From positions 62,001 to 126,000 of the forward strand of contig NZ_JAVJSX010000044.1 of NCBI RefSeq assembly GCF_040219215.1: DNA of 64,000 bases, given 5' to 3'. Numbering within the stretch: position 1 is the stretch's first letter; every line of letters begins with the position of its first letter. The notes beneath the pieces were generated by a model. The model had not been told where the DNA came from. It made no database searches and saw only the letters and a list, made by a program, of their open reading frames with translations. The DNA comes from Thalassobaculum_A sp040219215. GTDB taxonomy: Bacteria > Pseudomonadota > Alphaproteobacteria > Thalassobaculales > Thalassobaculaceae. Of this stretch, positions 36,158-44,718 are shown one piece after another. Position numbers and translations under genes: made by a program.

Positions 36158-37264
36158 TTGCGCCGCGGAACCACGTTCACCTACCTGTTCGCCGTTTGCA
36201 TTCTAGCGTTTGCGAGCCTCTTGGGCGTCTGGGGTTTCCGAGGCTCCCCATTCCTGGAAAGCGCGGACGCCAGACTCTTTGTGCGTCCGGACTGGACCGC
36301 CGGAATCGCCGCGCCGAGCACCTATCCAGCGTACAACCTGTCGGCGGACGGCACCGCCGTTCCGGTCGGGCGTGCGATCCTGCTCGATGACGGTCGAGTG
36401 GAGATGCGGCTGTTTCCCGACCTCAAGTCGGTGTCGTTTGATGGCGCCCGTGTGGTCTTCCTGGAGACCGACGTCAAGGCGTTGTGGTCTCTGGTTCCCC
36501 GCGCGTCCAAGGATGACATAGCCCTCGTCGGCGAGCGGCTGGTCAGCGTGCTGCGTGACCGGTTCGTGGCCATGATCGGGCAGCCGGCGTTCACGGAAGA
36601 TTATCGCAAGCCGCTGCAGCGGATCGTCGAGGACGCCTACATCCAGATGTGGCGCGACCCGAAGATGCAGCTGATCAAGCGCACGGTTCGCGACATGTTC
36701 GACCAGAACGATGGAGAGCGCCTGGCGGCCGCGCTGCTTCCGATCGCCCTGCCGAAACTGCGTTCTGCCGTGTTCGAAATGATGTTGCCGAGCTGGCAGT
36801 CGATGCATGACCTCGTGGTGGACGGCAAGATGGACACCCGTCCATTGGAGCAAGCCGCCGCCCAGATCATGGTCGATCCGGAGGTGCAGCGCCTGATGGT
36901 TCGGCACCTGTTCGATATCGCAGAGGACGACCGGGCATGGCGGGTCGGCGCGCTGATGGCGGATGCCTTCCTGGATGCAATGACCGCCGACCCCAGGCTT
37001 CAGCCGCTGGTCGACAAGATGCTGCGCGATCCCCGGTTTGCCCGGGAACTGCGTATGCTGGAAACCGAGCTGTCGGCGATGTCGATGGAGGTGTTCTCAC
37101 GGATCGTCGAGCGCTCGAACGGTCGCCCCGACACCTTGGCCGTGCGGGTGATCCGCTACATCCTGTTGAACCGTCGCCGCCTTGTGGCGCTGGTCGTTCC
37201 AGATGGCTCGCCAGCTGCTCTTGAGTTGACCCGATACGAGCCCCTGGTCGAGATCCGTTCATGA
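36158..37264 (+). CDS. Single-span periplasmic protein, presumed partner of the fused ABC transporter
   Basis: A 368-residue protein with one N-terminal membrane segment (about 8-25, TYLFAVCILAFASLLGVWGF) and the rest probably periplasmic. A short beta-type region (about 55-110, with VGRAILLDDGRVEMRLFPDLKSVSFDGARVVF) precedes a long helical body, ending with a polar tail. The layout is like MlaD (anchor, small beta domain, helical tail), and the gene sits where mlaD would be, overlapping the ABC gene by 4 bases, but no MCE motif is convincing to me. TTG start at 36158, 5 bases after the previous gene. Proposed as the substrate-handling partner of the transporter. Confidence 0.6.
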   Translation: MRRGTTFTYLFAVCILAFASLLGVWGFRGSPFLESADARLFVRPDWTAGIAAPSTYPAYNLSADGTAVPVGRAILLDDGRVEMRLFPDLKSVSFDGARVVFLETDVKALWSLVPRASKDDIALVGERLVSVLRDRFVAMIGQPAFTEDYRKPLQRIVEDAYIQMWRDPKMQLIKRTVRDMFDQNDGERLAAALLPIALPKLRSAVFEMMLPSWQSMHDLVVDGKMDTRPLEQAAAQIMVDPEVQRLMVRHLFDIAEDDRAWRVGALMADAFLDAMTADPRLQPLVDKMLRDPRFARELRMLETELSAMSMEVFSRIVERSNGRPDTLAVRVIRYILLNRRRLVALVVPDGSPAALELTRYEPLVEIRS

Positions 37265-38847
37265 ACCATGCAGCAACGGTCCATCCGCCGGCACCGGTCG
37301 TCGCCGTCGAGAAGCTGACGATCGCCCAGCCGCACGGGCGTGTGTTGTTGCACGAGGCCGACTTCGAACTTGCGGCCGGCGAGGTCGTGATCCTGGCCGG
37401 TCCGAGCGGTTCCGGGAAGTCGACATTGGTCAACCTGCTGTCCGGCGCGATCTCGTCTGCCGACGAGGGCTGGCGAATTTCCGGGCACGTCCGGTATGCG
37501 GGAAGCAGAGTCGATCTGGCGCGCGAACGCATCACCCTCGGAGGGGTGGTGTTTCAGAACTTCGCGCTGTTCGACGAACTGACGGTCGGCCAGAATCTGA
37601 GCATCGCGGGCGACCACAACGAGGCGGTCGGGACGGCGCTGGTGGCGGCGATCGACGGGCTTCTGAAGGACGTCGACCGGACCGCCGCGGTCAACGCGTG
37701 CAGCGGCGGCCAGCGCCAGCGGGTCGCCATTGCCCGAACCTTGCTTGGGAATCACCCCGTTCTGTTCCTGGACGAGCCGAACTCGGGCCTCGACGTCTCG
37801 GCGTCGAAGCGCCTGGCGGCCCTGATAAAGTCGTTGAGCAGCGACGTCGGTGTTCCGGTGGTGATCATCGCGCACCACTATCGCCACCTGATCGATGTTG
37901 CCGACCGGGTGCTGATGCTCGATCCGCGCCGCCATGCGCTGGTGGAGTTGCCGGCGAACGCCCGTCGTGTCGAACGTGAACTGGAGGCGATCGAGGCGGC
38001 CGCAGTGCCGTTCGATGAAGCGCGCGACCAGCCGCTGGCACCGGAAAAGGCAACCACGACCACCGCTGTGTCGGTCGGGCCGATGCGGGCATCCGCCACC
38101 TGGCGGCTCAGTTGGACGCTGCGGTTCCTGGCCGGCTACCTCTGGGAGCTGTGCTTCTCGCCGTCGGCGTTGCTGTTCGTCGGCCTTGGCAGCGTGATCG
38201 TCGGTTTCGTGACGACGTGGTTCATCTTCCAGTACCTGCCGTTCCGTGACCTGCTGATGCCGATCATCCATTCCGACGCCCTGGCGGGCCTTGCGTTCAG
38301 CGAGTTGCGTGTGCTGGCGCCCTTGACGACCGGAGTGCTGATCGCGACCCGAAACACCGCCCTGATCGGCGCGGACATCGGCCACAAGGTCTATTCCGAC
38401 CAGATCAAGTCGATGCGGAACCTGAACATCCCGCACGATGTCTACCTGACGGGCACGGTACTCGTTGCCTCTGCGGTCGCCTCGGTTGTGTTGGTGATCA
38501 TGTCGGAGTGCCTGACAGCCTGGGTCGCGATGGCGACCTGGTCGTACATCTTCCCGGACGAATCCACCTACATGTGGCGCGACCAGTACTTTCAGCGGCT
38601 CTGGCCGCCGGGCGAACTGATCATGGACGGCACCGGCTGGATCGCGGCCAAGGCAATACCATCGATTGTGGGAGCAGCCGGAATCGCGCTCTATTTCGGC
38701 TATCGTCCGAAGTCGACGGTGGTCGACATCAACCAGTCGATCGCCCAGGCTCTGATCTGGGGGCTGTCGTTTGTCCTGATCTGGCAGTCAATGCTGACGT
38801 TGATTGAGTTCAAGTACGTATCGGCGCGGCTGGAAACAACGTTCTAG
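37261..38847 (+). CDS. ABC ATPase fused to a MlaE-like permease (possible lipid transporter)
   Basis: A 528-residue fusion. Residues about 15-240 are an ABC ATPase: Walker A GPSGSGKS, Q-loop VVFQNFALFDEL, ABC signature ACSGGQRQRVAIARTLL, Walker B VLFLDEPNSGLD and switch His in IIAHHY. After a linker (about 240-285), residues about 290-528 are a permease with 5-6 membrane segments. Its pattern SELRVLAPLTTGVLIATRNTALIGADIGHKV followed by DQIKSMRNLNIPHDVYL closely follows MlaE (ELGPVLTALLVAGR... and ...EQIDALEVMGV...). Mla transporters move phospholipids between membranes, normally as separate ATPase and permease proteins. The fusion is unusual. Overlaps the upstream partner gene by 4 bases. Confidence 0.8.
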   Translation: MNHAATVHPPAPVVAVEKLTIAQPHGRVLLHEADFELAAGEVVILAGPSGSGKSTLVNLLSGAISSADEGWRISGHVRYAGSRVDLARERITLGGVVFQNFALFDELTVGQNLSIAGDHNEAVGTALVAAIDGLLKDVDRTAAVNACSGGQRQRVAIARTLLGNHPVLFLDEPNSGLDVSASKRLAALIKSLSSDVGVPVVIIAHHYRHLIDVADRVLMLDPRRHALVELPANARRVERELEAIEAAAVPFDEARDQPLAPEKATTTTAVSVGPMRASATWRLSWTLRFLAGYLWELCFSPSALLFVGLGSVIVGFVTTWFIFQYLPFRDLLMPIIHSDALAGLAFSELRVLAPLTTGVLIATRNTALIGADIGHKVYSDQIKSMRNLNIPHDVYLTGTVLVASAVASVVLVIMSECLTAWVAMATWSYIFPDESTYMWRDQYFQRLWPPGELIMDGTGWIAAKAIPSIVGAAGIALYFGYRPKSTVVDINQSIAQALIWGLSFVLIWQSMLTLIEFKYVSARLETTF

Positions 38848-38873
38848 CCCGGCGAGGGGGGAAGAGGCGCAGG

Positions 38874-39740
38874 ATGGCGAGTTTCCGCGAACAGGTTCAG
38901 GCCCACGCTGGCACGGGCGGATTCGTCAGCCGGGAGCAGGAACGTGCCCTGATCAGTCTGGGTACCGCTGGGTATGGCCTTGATTTCGAGGATGCCCGGG
39001 GGGTCGTGCTTGATGCCGCCGCCGCTGACCGCCTGGTCCTGGAGAGCGCGATCGAAGCGAGTGTCGCCGACTACCTGACGGCCCGTGCCGGCCCCTCTGG
39101 CCGGGTATCGCGCGGCGCCTTCCTGTCGGCGGTCGATCTGTACAGATCGCGCGCGCGAAATCTCCTCGGCCAGCAAACGGCCGAGAGTCGCGTCAAGGAT
39201 CTGATGATCCGGCGTGGCTTTGCGCCCCGGGCATCCGGAGTGCTGATTCGGAACCGCCGTTGGTTCAACCGGATTCCCCAGCCAGCCGATGCAACTGCCG
39301 ACACGGTCGCGATCCAGTCGGTGGCCCCGCAAGTCCAAGCCCCGGTCCGCGCCACGCTGGAGGCGTGGGCTGCGGCGTTCACCGCACGCGACGTACCCGG
39401 GATCCTTGCGCTGTATGCGCCGGACGCATTGTTGCTTGCGACGGCCGCGGGTGAGCCGTTGCGCGGTCCCGAGGCGATGCGCGCGTACTTCGACAAATTG
39501 GTGATCGCGCAAGCCGGAACCGTTCAGTTCGCCGCCACCCTGGCGGTCGACGGCACCGATCCGGCGGTGGCCAGTGGACTGTACTCGTTCTCCTACACCG
39601 ACCCCAACCGTGGCCGGATGACGATCCCTGCGCGCTTCACCTATGTGGTGACGAGGGGCGGGGCAGGTCCGGTCGGCCTGATCCGTCAGCATCATTCATC
39701 AGCCATCCCGGTCGACGGCGCCGGCGGCTGCCCGGTCTGA
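38874..39740 (+). CDS. Protein with a 'GGF...RRWFN' domain plus NTF2/SnoaL domain
   Basis: A 288-residue soluble protein. Residues about 5-132 are homologous to the entire protein encoded at 47832: shared GGF, an E-R pair, YGLDFEDARGV vs YNLSLEEARGV, AVDLYRSR vs AVEMYRAK and the end IRNRRWFNRI vs IRSRRWYNSI. Residues about 155-275 are an NTF2-like (SnoaL) fold, beginning VRATLEAWAAAFTARDVPGILALYAPDA and ending near TYVVTRGGAGPVGLIRQHHSS, a small ligand-binding or association domain. It is the last gene of the ABC operon (26-base gap). The N-terminal domain has no name I can recall. Confidence 0.7.
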   Translation: MASFREQVQAHAGTGGFVSREQERALISLGTAGYGLDFEDARGVVLDAAAADRLVLESAIEASVADYLTARAGPSGRVSRGAFLSAVDLYRSRARNLLGQQTAESRVKDLMIRRGFAPRASGVLIRNRRWFNRIPQPADATADTVAIQSVAPQVQAPVRATLEAWAAAFTARDVPGILALYAPDALLLATAAGEPLRGPEAMRAYFDKLVIAQAGTVQFAATLAVDGTDPAVASGLYSFSYTDPNRGRMTIPARFTYVVTRGGAGPVGLIRQHHSSAIPVDGAGGCPV

Positions 39741-39749
39741 TCGATCAGG

Positions 39750-39771
39750 TCCCGTTCACGTCCCGTTCACG
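39750..39771. repeat. Tandem 11-base direct repeat
   Basis: TCCCGTTCACG occurs twice in exact tandem (39750-39760 and 39761-39771) across the end of the minus-strand cupin gene, including its stop codon. It looks like a recent slippage duplication of the gene's 3' end, at the boundary between the unusual membrane block and the catabolic island. Confidence 0.85.
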
Positions 39772-40132
39772 TATCCTCCGGCGGCGTGGTGATCACCAGG
39801 AATACGAGGTCGACCAGCCCGGAATTGTAAATCGCGTGCTCGACCCCCGGCGGGATGAAGATGTGGTCGTGCCGGCGCACCACATGCCGTTCCCCGTCAA
39901 TCTCCATCAGGCCTTCACCCTCCAGGATATAGTAGATCTGCTCCTGAACTTTGTGGCTGTGCAGCGCCACGTAGCCCTTGGGCTGATAGCTGGATATCCG
40001 GAAGTCGAAGTGTTTGGTCCTGCCGGTTTGCGGTGCGATCAGCAGTTTCGAGTGCGCGTCGTAGTGGGCCGGCATGGTTTGCCAGAGCGTCTCGACGATG
40101 TTGGCGATCGTGGCCCCGTTGCGTTCGATCAT
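39767..40132 (-). CDS. Cupin-domain protein
   Basis: A 121-residue single cupin. The first motif GYVALHSHKVQEQIYYILEGEGLMEIDGE gives metal ligands His-x-His and Glu, and the second DHIFIPPGVEHAIYNSG gives the last His. Such small cupins bind a metal and act as isomerases, dioxygenases or sugar-processing accessory enzymes. It follows the epimerase gene by 21 bases on the minus strand and belongs to the IclR-controlled catabolic locus. The exact reaction is unknown. Confidence 0.88.
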   Translation of the reverse strand: MIERNGATIANIVETLWQTMPAHYDAHSKLLIAPQTGRTKHFDFRISSYQPKGYVALHSHKVQEQIYYILEGEGLMEIDGERHVVRRHDHIFIPPGVEHAIYNSGLVDLVFLVITTPPEDT

Positions 40133-40153
40133 GGATGTCGCCTTTCGTGGTGA

Positions 40154-41053
40154 TCAGCCGTACAGCACCCGTCGCAGATCGTGCTGGGCGCGGAAGCCGA
40201 GCCTGTCGGCTGCGGCCGACAGGTCGTAGAGCGGTGCGTGCAGGTTGTTCCGGTACAGCGCGGGATCGCGGATTTCGGCTTCCTGGCCGGTCTTGGCGGT
40301 CAGCCGATCGGTCGTAGGCTCCAGCGCCAGGGTGGTCGGTCCGCAGATGAAGTAGGGGCCGAAGCCCGGCTCTTCCGACTCCAGCGCACAGCGATAGGCC
40401 AGTGCCATGTCGCGCGGGTCGACGTAGTGCCACATGGGTCCGCCACCGGCCGGCTGCCGCCCGCCCGCAGCTGGTCCCTTGTATCCGGTCGGGTCGGCGG
40501 CGCGCGCCTTAACCTCGCATTCGAACTCCGGATACAGAACGTAGACCGGTCGCAGCACCACGACTTCCATCTTACCGCGGTCGGCGAAGCTGCGTGCCAT
40601 CTCCTCGCACAGCTTCTTGCTCAGCGCATAGGGGTCGGTCGGCCGGCGCGGGTGATCGGCGTCGACCGGCAGATAGCTCGGAGGGATCATCTTGCCCTCG
40701 AACACCGTGAATCCGATCACCGAGTCGCTGGACGTCACGATCACCCGGCGCACGCCGGCCTGTTCGGCCGCTTCCAGCACGTTCCAGGTGCCGGTCACGT
40801 TGGTCTGAATGATCTCGCTGCCCGATCCGCTCCAGATGTTCGGCCGGGCCGCCACGTGGACGATGGCATCCTGGCCGTCGCAGGCGCGACGAACCGCGTC
40901 CAGGTTCTCGATGCTGTCCACGATATGCGGGATGCCGCCGTGCGCGGGAAGCAGGTCCAAACCGGACAACCGGCAATGCCCCTTCAACTTGTCGACCACA
41001 TAGCCTCCGAGCAGCCCTCCGGCGCCGGTCACCAGTACATTCTCGAAGCGCAT
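40154..41053 (-). CDS. NAD-dependent epimerase/dehydratase (extended SDR)
   Basis: A 299-residue extended SDR. The Rossmann motif VTGAGGLLGGYVVDKL (about residues 7-22) binds NAD. The catalytic Tyr-xxx-Lys is in DPYALSKKLCEEMA, and the preceding Ser is in VTSSDSVIG. The substrate is probably a nucleotide-free sugar, uronate or related diol in this catabolic setting, but it is not deducible from the sequence alone. The ATG has GGAGG 5 bases upstream. Divergent from the iclR gene, with a palindromic operator between them. Confidence 0.9.
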   Translation of the reverse strand: MRFENVLVTGAGGLLGGYVVDKLKGHCRLSGLDLLPAHGGIPHIVDSIENLDAVRRACDGQDAIVHVAARPNIWSGSGSEIIQTNVTGTWNVLEAAEQAGVRRVIVTSSDSVIGFTVFEGKMIPPSYLPVDADHPRRPTDPYALSKKLCEEMARSFADRGKMEVVVLRPVYVLYPEFECEVKARAADPTGYKGPAAGGRQPAGGGPMWHYVDPRDMALAYRCALESEEPGFGPYFICGPTTLALEPTTDRLTAKTGQEAEIRDPALYRNNLHAPLYDLSAAADRLGFRAQHDLRRVLYG

Positions 41054-41083
41054 AGCATCCTCCGGTCAGCCCGTGCTTTGACG

Positions 41084-41106
41084 TATGTTTCGAAATGCGA
41101 AACATA
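41084..41106. promoter_or_regulatory. Perfect 9-base inverted repeat, presumed IclR operator
   Basis: TATGTTTCG-AAATG-CGAAACATA is a perfect 9-base inverted repeat with a 5-base spacer, of the TGTTTCN-type seen in IclR-family operators. A second half-site (TGAAACATA) follows at 41118-41126. The repeat overlaps the spacer of a minus-strand promoter (TTGACA, plus-strand 41108-41113) for the epimerase-cupin arm. A plus-strand TTGTCA at 41107-41112 could serve the iclR arm. So the regulator at 41200 probably binds here and controls both arms and itself. Confidence 0.7.
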
Positions 41107-41199
41107 TTGTCAATTATTGAAACATAGTTTTAATTTCCTTGTTGGGCAAAATTGAGCCTGCTAGCGTTCAGTGAGATTGCCACTGCCGGAGGAGCCAGA

Positions 41200-42006
41200 G
41201 TGACCGAACCGGACCGTGATCCGTACCTGATCGGCTCGCTCCGCAAAGGACTCGAGGTAATCGACTGCTTTGCCGAGCGGGAGAGCTGGAGCCTGACCGA
41301 GCTGTCGGGACACCTCGGCCTCAACAAGGCTACGGCGTTTCGTATCCTGCACACGCTGCAGGGGTCGGGCTATCTGACGAAGGACGAGGAAAGCGGTCGG
41401 TACCGCCTGGGGATGCGCTTCTACTCGCTCGGCAAGACCGCGGTTCGGCACGAGCAGCTCAAGTGGCAGGCGCTGCCGCCGCTGATGACGCTGGCCGAGA
41501 GCACCGGTGAGACGGTCTATGTCGGCATTCTCTATGAAGGCGATGCGGTCTGCGTGCAGATCGTGGACGGTACCGAACTGGTCCGGATGCATTCCTTTGT
41601 CGGCAAGCGCAGTCCGGCACACGCCAGCGCGTTGGGCAAGGTGCTGCTCGCGTACATGCCGGATACCGAGGTGGACGATTACGTCGCGACCTACGGCCTG
41701 CACGGCTTGACCGACAACACGATCACCGATGCGTCTCGTTTCCACGAGGAACTGCGCGCAGTCCGGGCACAGGGATACGCGCTGGACAACGAGGAAATGG
41801 CCGTTGGATTGCGCTGCATTGGCGCTCCGGTCACCGATCACACCGGCCGTCCGTTCGCGACGGTCAGCCTGTCGGCACCGGCCGACCGCATGTCCGCAGA
41901 ACGGATCGCGGCGCTGGTGCCGCAGGTCAAGGACGCGGCACTCGACATTTCGCGGATGCTCGGCAGCCCCCGACTGCTTCGTCGGTCTGCCGATTCCGCC
42001 GCCTGA
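41200..42006 (+). CDS. IclR-family transcriptional regulator
   Basis: A 268-residue regulator. Residues about 8-65 are the winged HTH (LRKGLEVIDCFAERESWSLTELSGHLGLNKATAFRILHTLQ, only location given by quoting its start). Residues about 85-260 are the effector-binding domain, with ALPPLMTLAESTGETVYVGILYEGDAVCVQ and the C-terminal AVGLRCIGAPVTDHTGRPFATVSLS signature. The GTG at 41200 is chosen for a GGAGG 6 bases upstream; the longer TTG frame starts in the promoter. Divergent from epimerase-cupin and followed by a TPP enzyme, an isomerase-like protein and an SDR, whose inducer it probably senses. Confidence 0.93.
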   Translation: MTEPDRDPYLIGSLRKGLEVIDCFAERESWSLTELSGHLGLNKATAFRILHTLQGSGYLTKDEESGRYRLGMRFYSLGKTAVRHEQLKWQALPPLMTLAESTGETVYVGILYEGDAVCVQIVDGTELVRMHSFVGKRSPAHASALGKVLLAYMPDTEVDDYVATYGLHGLTDNTITDASRFHEELRAVRAQGYALDNEEMAVGLRCIGAPVTDHTGRPFATVSLSAPADRMSAERIAALVPQVKDAALDISRMLGSPRLLRRSADSAA

Positions 42007-42027
42007 CGACACCCAGGGAGAAGGTTC

Positions 42028-43833
42028 ATGGACGACAGCACGCGCGCCCTGCACAACGGCGCCGACATCATCGTCGATCAGTTGGTCAAGGAGGGCATGC
42101 CCTACCTGTTCGGCGTCTGCGGCCACGGCAACGTCGGTTTCCTCGACGGCGCCTACAAGGCCGGGAACCGGATCAAGACGATCTCCGTGCACCACGAGCA
42201 GTCGGCCGGCTACATGGCCGACGCCTACTACAAGGTGAAGCACGAGCCGGTGGCGACCTTCACCTCGTGCGGGCCGGGCTCGGCCAACCTCGTGGTCGCC
42301 CTGGCAGCCGCGATGATGGACTCCTCGGCGTTCCTTGCGATCACCGCCAATGTGCCGACCAGCCAGTTCAACCGGAATCCGTTCCAGGAAACCGGCCAGT
42401 TCTACCAGGGTGATTTTCCGTCGGTGATCCGCCCCTATGTGAAGCGCAGCTATCAGCCGACCCGCGCCGACATGGTGCCGCTGGCGGTGCGCCAGGCCTG
42501 CCAGCTGTTGCGCAGCGGCCGGCCGGGGCCGGTGAACCTGGACGTGCCGCTGAACGTGTTCGTCGAGGAAGCCGAGGTGGAGCTGCAGGAGGCATCGCCC
42601 CGGATGAAGCAGCGCTCGCCGGGCGCGCCGGGCGATCTCGCGACGGCGGTCGAGATGCTGCTGGGGGCCGAGCGTCCGGTGATCATTGCCGGGCAGGGCG
42701 TGCTGTTGAGCGAGGCGACCGATGCGCTGGTTGCGTTCGCCGAGACCGCGCGGATCCCGGTGGTGACCAGCCCGAACGGCAAGGGGGCGATAGACGATCG
42801 TCATGAACTGGCGTTCGGTTCGATCGGCCGCAACGGCACCTATGCCGGCAACGAGGCCAGCAAGAACGCCGACGTGATTCTGGCCCTTGGCTTCAGTTTC
42901 GACGACCGGGCGACCAGCGCGTGGCTGCAGGGCTACACCCTGTCGATCCCTCCGTCCCGGCTGATCCAGATCGACATCGACACCTTCGAGATCGGCAAGA
43001 ACTATCCGGCGGAACTGGGAATCGTTGGAGACGCCCGGGCCAGCCTGGAGATCATGACCGAGCAGGCCAAGGCGCGGCTGACCGGCGCGCCCGCTCGCAC
43101 GGCAGCCTGGCTGAAGACGCTGATGGGCAACCGGGAGACCTGGAAGAAGTATCAGGCCTCGTTCGCCGCGTCGGACCAGATGCCGATGCGCCCCGAGCGG
43201 TTGATGGACGCCATTACCAAGGCGATCCCCGATGACGCGATCGTCGCGTCCGACGTCGGTGTCCACCACAACTGGGTGATTCAACTGCTGGAAACCCGGC
43301 GGCCGCGCCAGCTGATCCACAGCTGGGGCTTTGCCGCCATGGGATTCGCCACGTCCGGCATCCTTGGCGCCAAGCTGGCCGCCCCGGACCGGCCGTGCGT
43401 CGCGATTGTCGGCGATGGATCGTTCCTGATGACGCCGCATGCCTTGCTGACCGCCGTCGAATACGACATCCCGGTGGTCTGGGTGGTGTGGAACAACAAC
43501 GGCTATTGCTCGATCCGCGACCTGCAGGTCGGCCTGTTTGGTGGCCGCGAGTTGGCAACCGGCTTCATCCACGAGGCGTCGCAGGAACTGTTCAGCGCCG
43601 ACTTCGCGATGATGGCGAAGTCGATGGGCGTGGAGTCCGCGCGGGTCGACCGCGCCGACGCCGTAGAGGACGCGTTGCGCCAGGCCATCAAGGCGAACAA
43701 ACCGTACCTGCTGGAAGTCCCGGTGGATCGTGAGATCCGGCCGGTCGGGACCGGCAGCTGGGAGTTGCCGCCGCTGCCAAACCCCGAGCCGAACTTCCGC
43801 AAAGCCCTTGAGGCCGCAGGGATGAAACCGTAG
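42028..43833 (+). CDS. Thiamine diphosphate-dependent enzyme (acetolactate synthase-like)
   Basis: A 601-residue enzyme of the pyruvate decarboxylase/acetohydroxyacid synthase superfamily. Catalytic Glu57 is in ISVHHEQSAGY. The middle domain covers about 200-340. The ThDP motif is GDGSFLMTPHALLTAVEYDIPVVWVV followed by NNNGYCSIRD (GDG ... NN about 28 residues apart, near residues 462-490). It makes or breaks a carbon-carbon bond next to a carbonyl. Its neighbours, a sugar-phosphate-isomerase-like barrel, an SDR and a cupin, suggest a dedicated sugar or polyol-acid pathway rather than branched-chain amino acid synthesis; no small regulatory subunit is encoded. Confidence 0.9.
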   Translation: MDDSTRALHNGADIIVDQLVKEGMPYLFGVCGHGNVGFLDGAYKAGNRIKTISVHHEQSAGYMADAYYKVKHEPVATFTSCGPGSANLVVALAAAMMDSSAFLAITANVPTSQFNRNPFQETGQFYQGDFPSVIRPYVKRSYQPTRADMVPLAVRQACQLLRSGRPGPVNLDVPLNVFVEEAEVELQEASPRMKQRSPGAPGDLATAVEMLLGAERPVIIAGQGVLLSEATDALVAFAETARIPVVTSPNGKGAIDDRHELAFGSIGRNGTYAGNEASKNADVILALGFSFDDRATSAWLQGYTLSIPPSRLIQIDIDTFEIGKNYPAELGIVGDARASLEIMTEQAKARLTGAPARTAAWLKTLMGNRETWKKYQASFAASDQMPMRPERLMDAITKAIPDDAIVASDVGVHHNWVIQLLETRRPRQLIHSWGFAAMGFATSGILGAKLAAPDRPCVAIVGDGSFLMTPHALLTAVEYDIPVVWVVWNNNGYCSIRDLQVGLFGGRELATGFIHEASQELFSADFAMMAKSMGVESARVDRADAVEDALRQAIKANKPYLLEVPVDREIRPVGTGSWELPPLPNPEPNFRKALEAAGMKP

Positions 43834-43861
43834 CCGAGCCGGCAGGCCGAGGAGGCGAGCG

Positions 43862-44689
43862 ATGGGCGGATGGCCGGTCGGAATCCATACCTACTCCTAC
43901 ATCTGGAAGATGTCGGCTCACGACACGCTGGTTCATCTGGCGGACCGTGGCTACCGGCGGTTCGAGTTGCTGATCAACTGCCCGCATGTCTGGCCGGAGG
44001 AACTGACGGGGGCAGAGCGGCGGGACACCGCCCGCCTGCTGGCCGAGCGGAACCTGACGATCGAGGTGCTGAACCCGCCGAGCCTGGATCTCAACCTGGT
44101 CAGCCCGTCACCGGAAATGCGTTCGATGACCCGGGCGCACTACCGCAAGGTGATTGAACTGGCGGCCGACTGGAACGTGCCGCAGGTCCTGGTGGTGCCG
44201 GGCAAGACTCACCCGTTGCTGCCGGCGCCGCCCGAACGGGTCTGGGGATGGTTCGCCGAGGCGGTGGCCGAACTCGACCGCTATGCCGAGGACCTGGGGC
44301 TGGGCATCGTGCTGGAGAACATTCCGATGGCGTTCCTGCCGACCGCCGAGTCGCTGATGGTTGCGATCGACCGATTGGGGAACGACCGGCTCGGCATCTG
44401 CTACGACGCTGCCAACGCGGTATTTGCGCGGGAATCTCCCGGCGACGGGCTGCGACGCGTGGCTCCACGGCTGAAGGTTCTGCACCTGTCCGATACCGGA
44501 CTGCAGAAGTGGGACCACGCCACGATCGGTTCCGGCGTGGTGCCGTTCGCCGAGGTCGCCGATGCGATGCGCGAGATCGGTGTCGACGTGCCGACCATGC
44601 TGGAGATCATCTCGCCGGATGGCGACGCCGATATCAGCAAGAGCCATCGGGCGTTGGCAGGTCTCGGCTGGGAAGCGGTACCGGGCTGA
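43862..44689 (+). CDS. Xylose-isomerase-like TIM-barrel protein (sugar phosphate isomerase/epimerase family)
   Basis: A 275-residue AP-endonuclease-2/xylose-isomerase-like TIM barrel. Visible strands are GIHTYSYIW at the N terminus, VLVVPGKTHPLL, GIVLENIPMAF (metal-binding Glu), GICYDAANAV (Asp) and VLHLSDTGLQKWDHATIGSGVVPF (His/Asp), so the usual metal-site residues appear present. It is 28 bases after the TPP enzyme gene. It is a likely isomerase, epimerase or dehydratase of a small sugar-type intermediate. The exact substrate is unknown. Confidence 0.85.
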   Translation: MGGWPVGIHTYSYIWKMSAHDTLVHLADRGYRRFELLINCPHVWPEELTGAERRDTARLLAERNLTIEVLNPPSLDLNLVSPSPEMRSMTRAHYRKVIELAADWNVPQVLVVPGKTHPLLPAPPERVWGWFAEAVAELDRYAEDLGLGIVLENIPMAFLPTAESLMVAIDRLGNDRLGICYDAANAVFARESPGDGLRRVAPRLKVLHLSDTGLQKWDHATIGSGVVPFAEVADAMREIGVDVPTMLEIISPDGDADISKSHRALAGLGWEAVPG

Positions 44690-44718
44690 AGGCTCGACCC
44701 ATTTGTGGAGATGCAGCA

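Noticed and set aside
42028..43833. Inositol catabolism gene iolD and iol operon
   Set aside because: The TPP enzyme shares general features with IolD, but iolB, iolC, iolE, iolG and mmsA are absent and the neighbouring barrel protein lacks clear IolE signatures.
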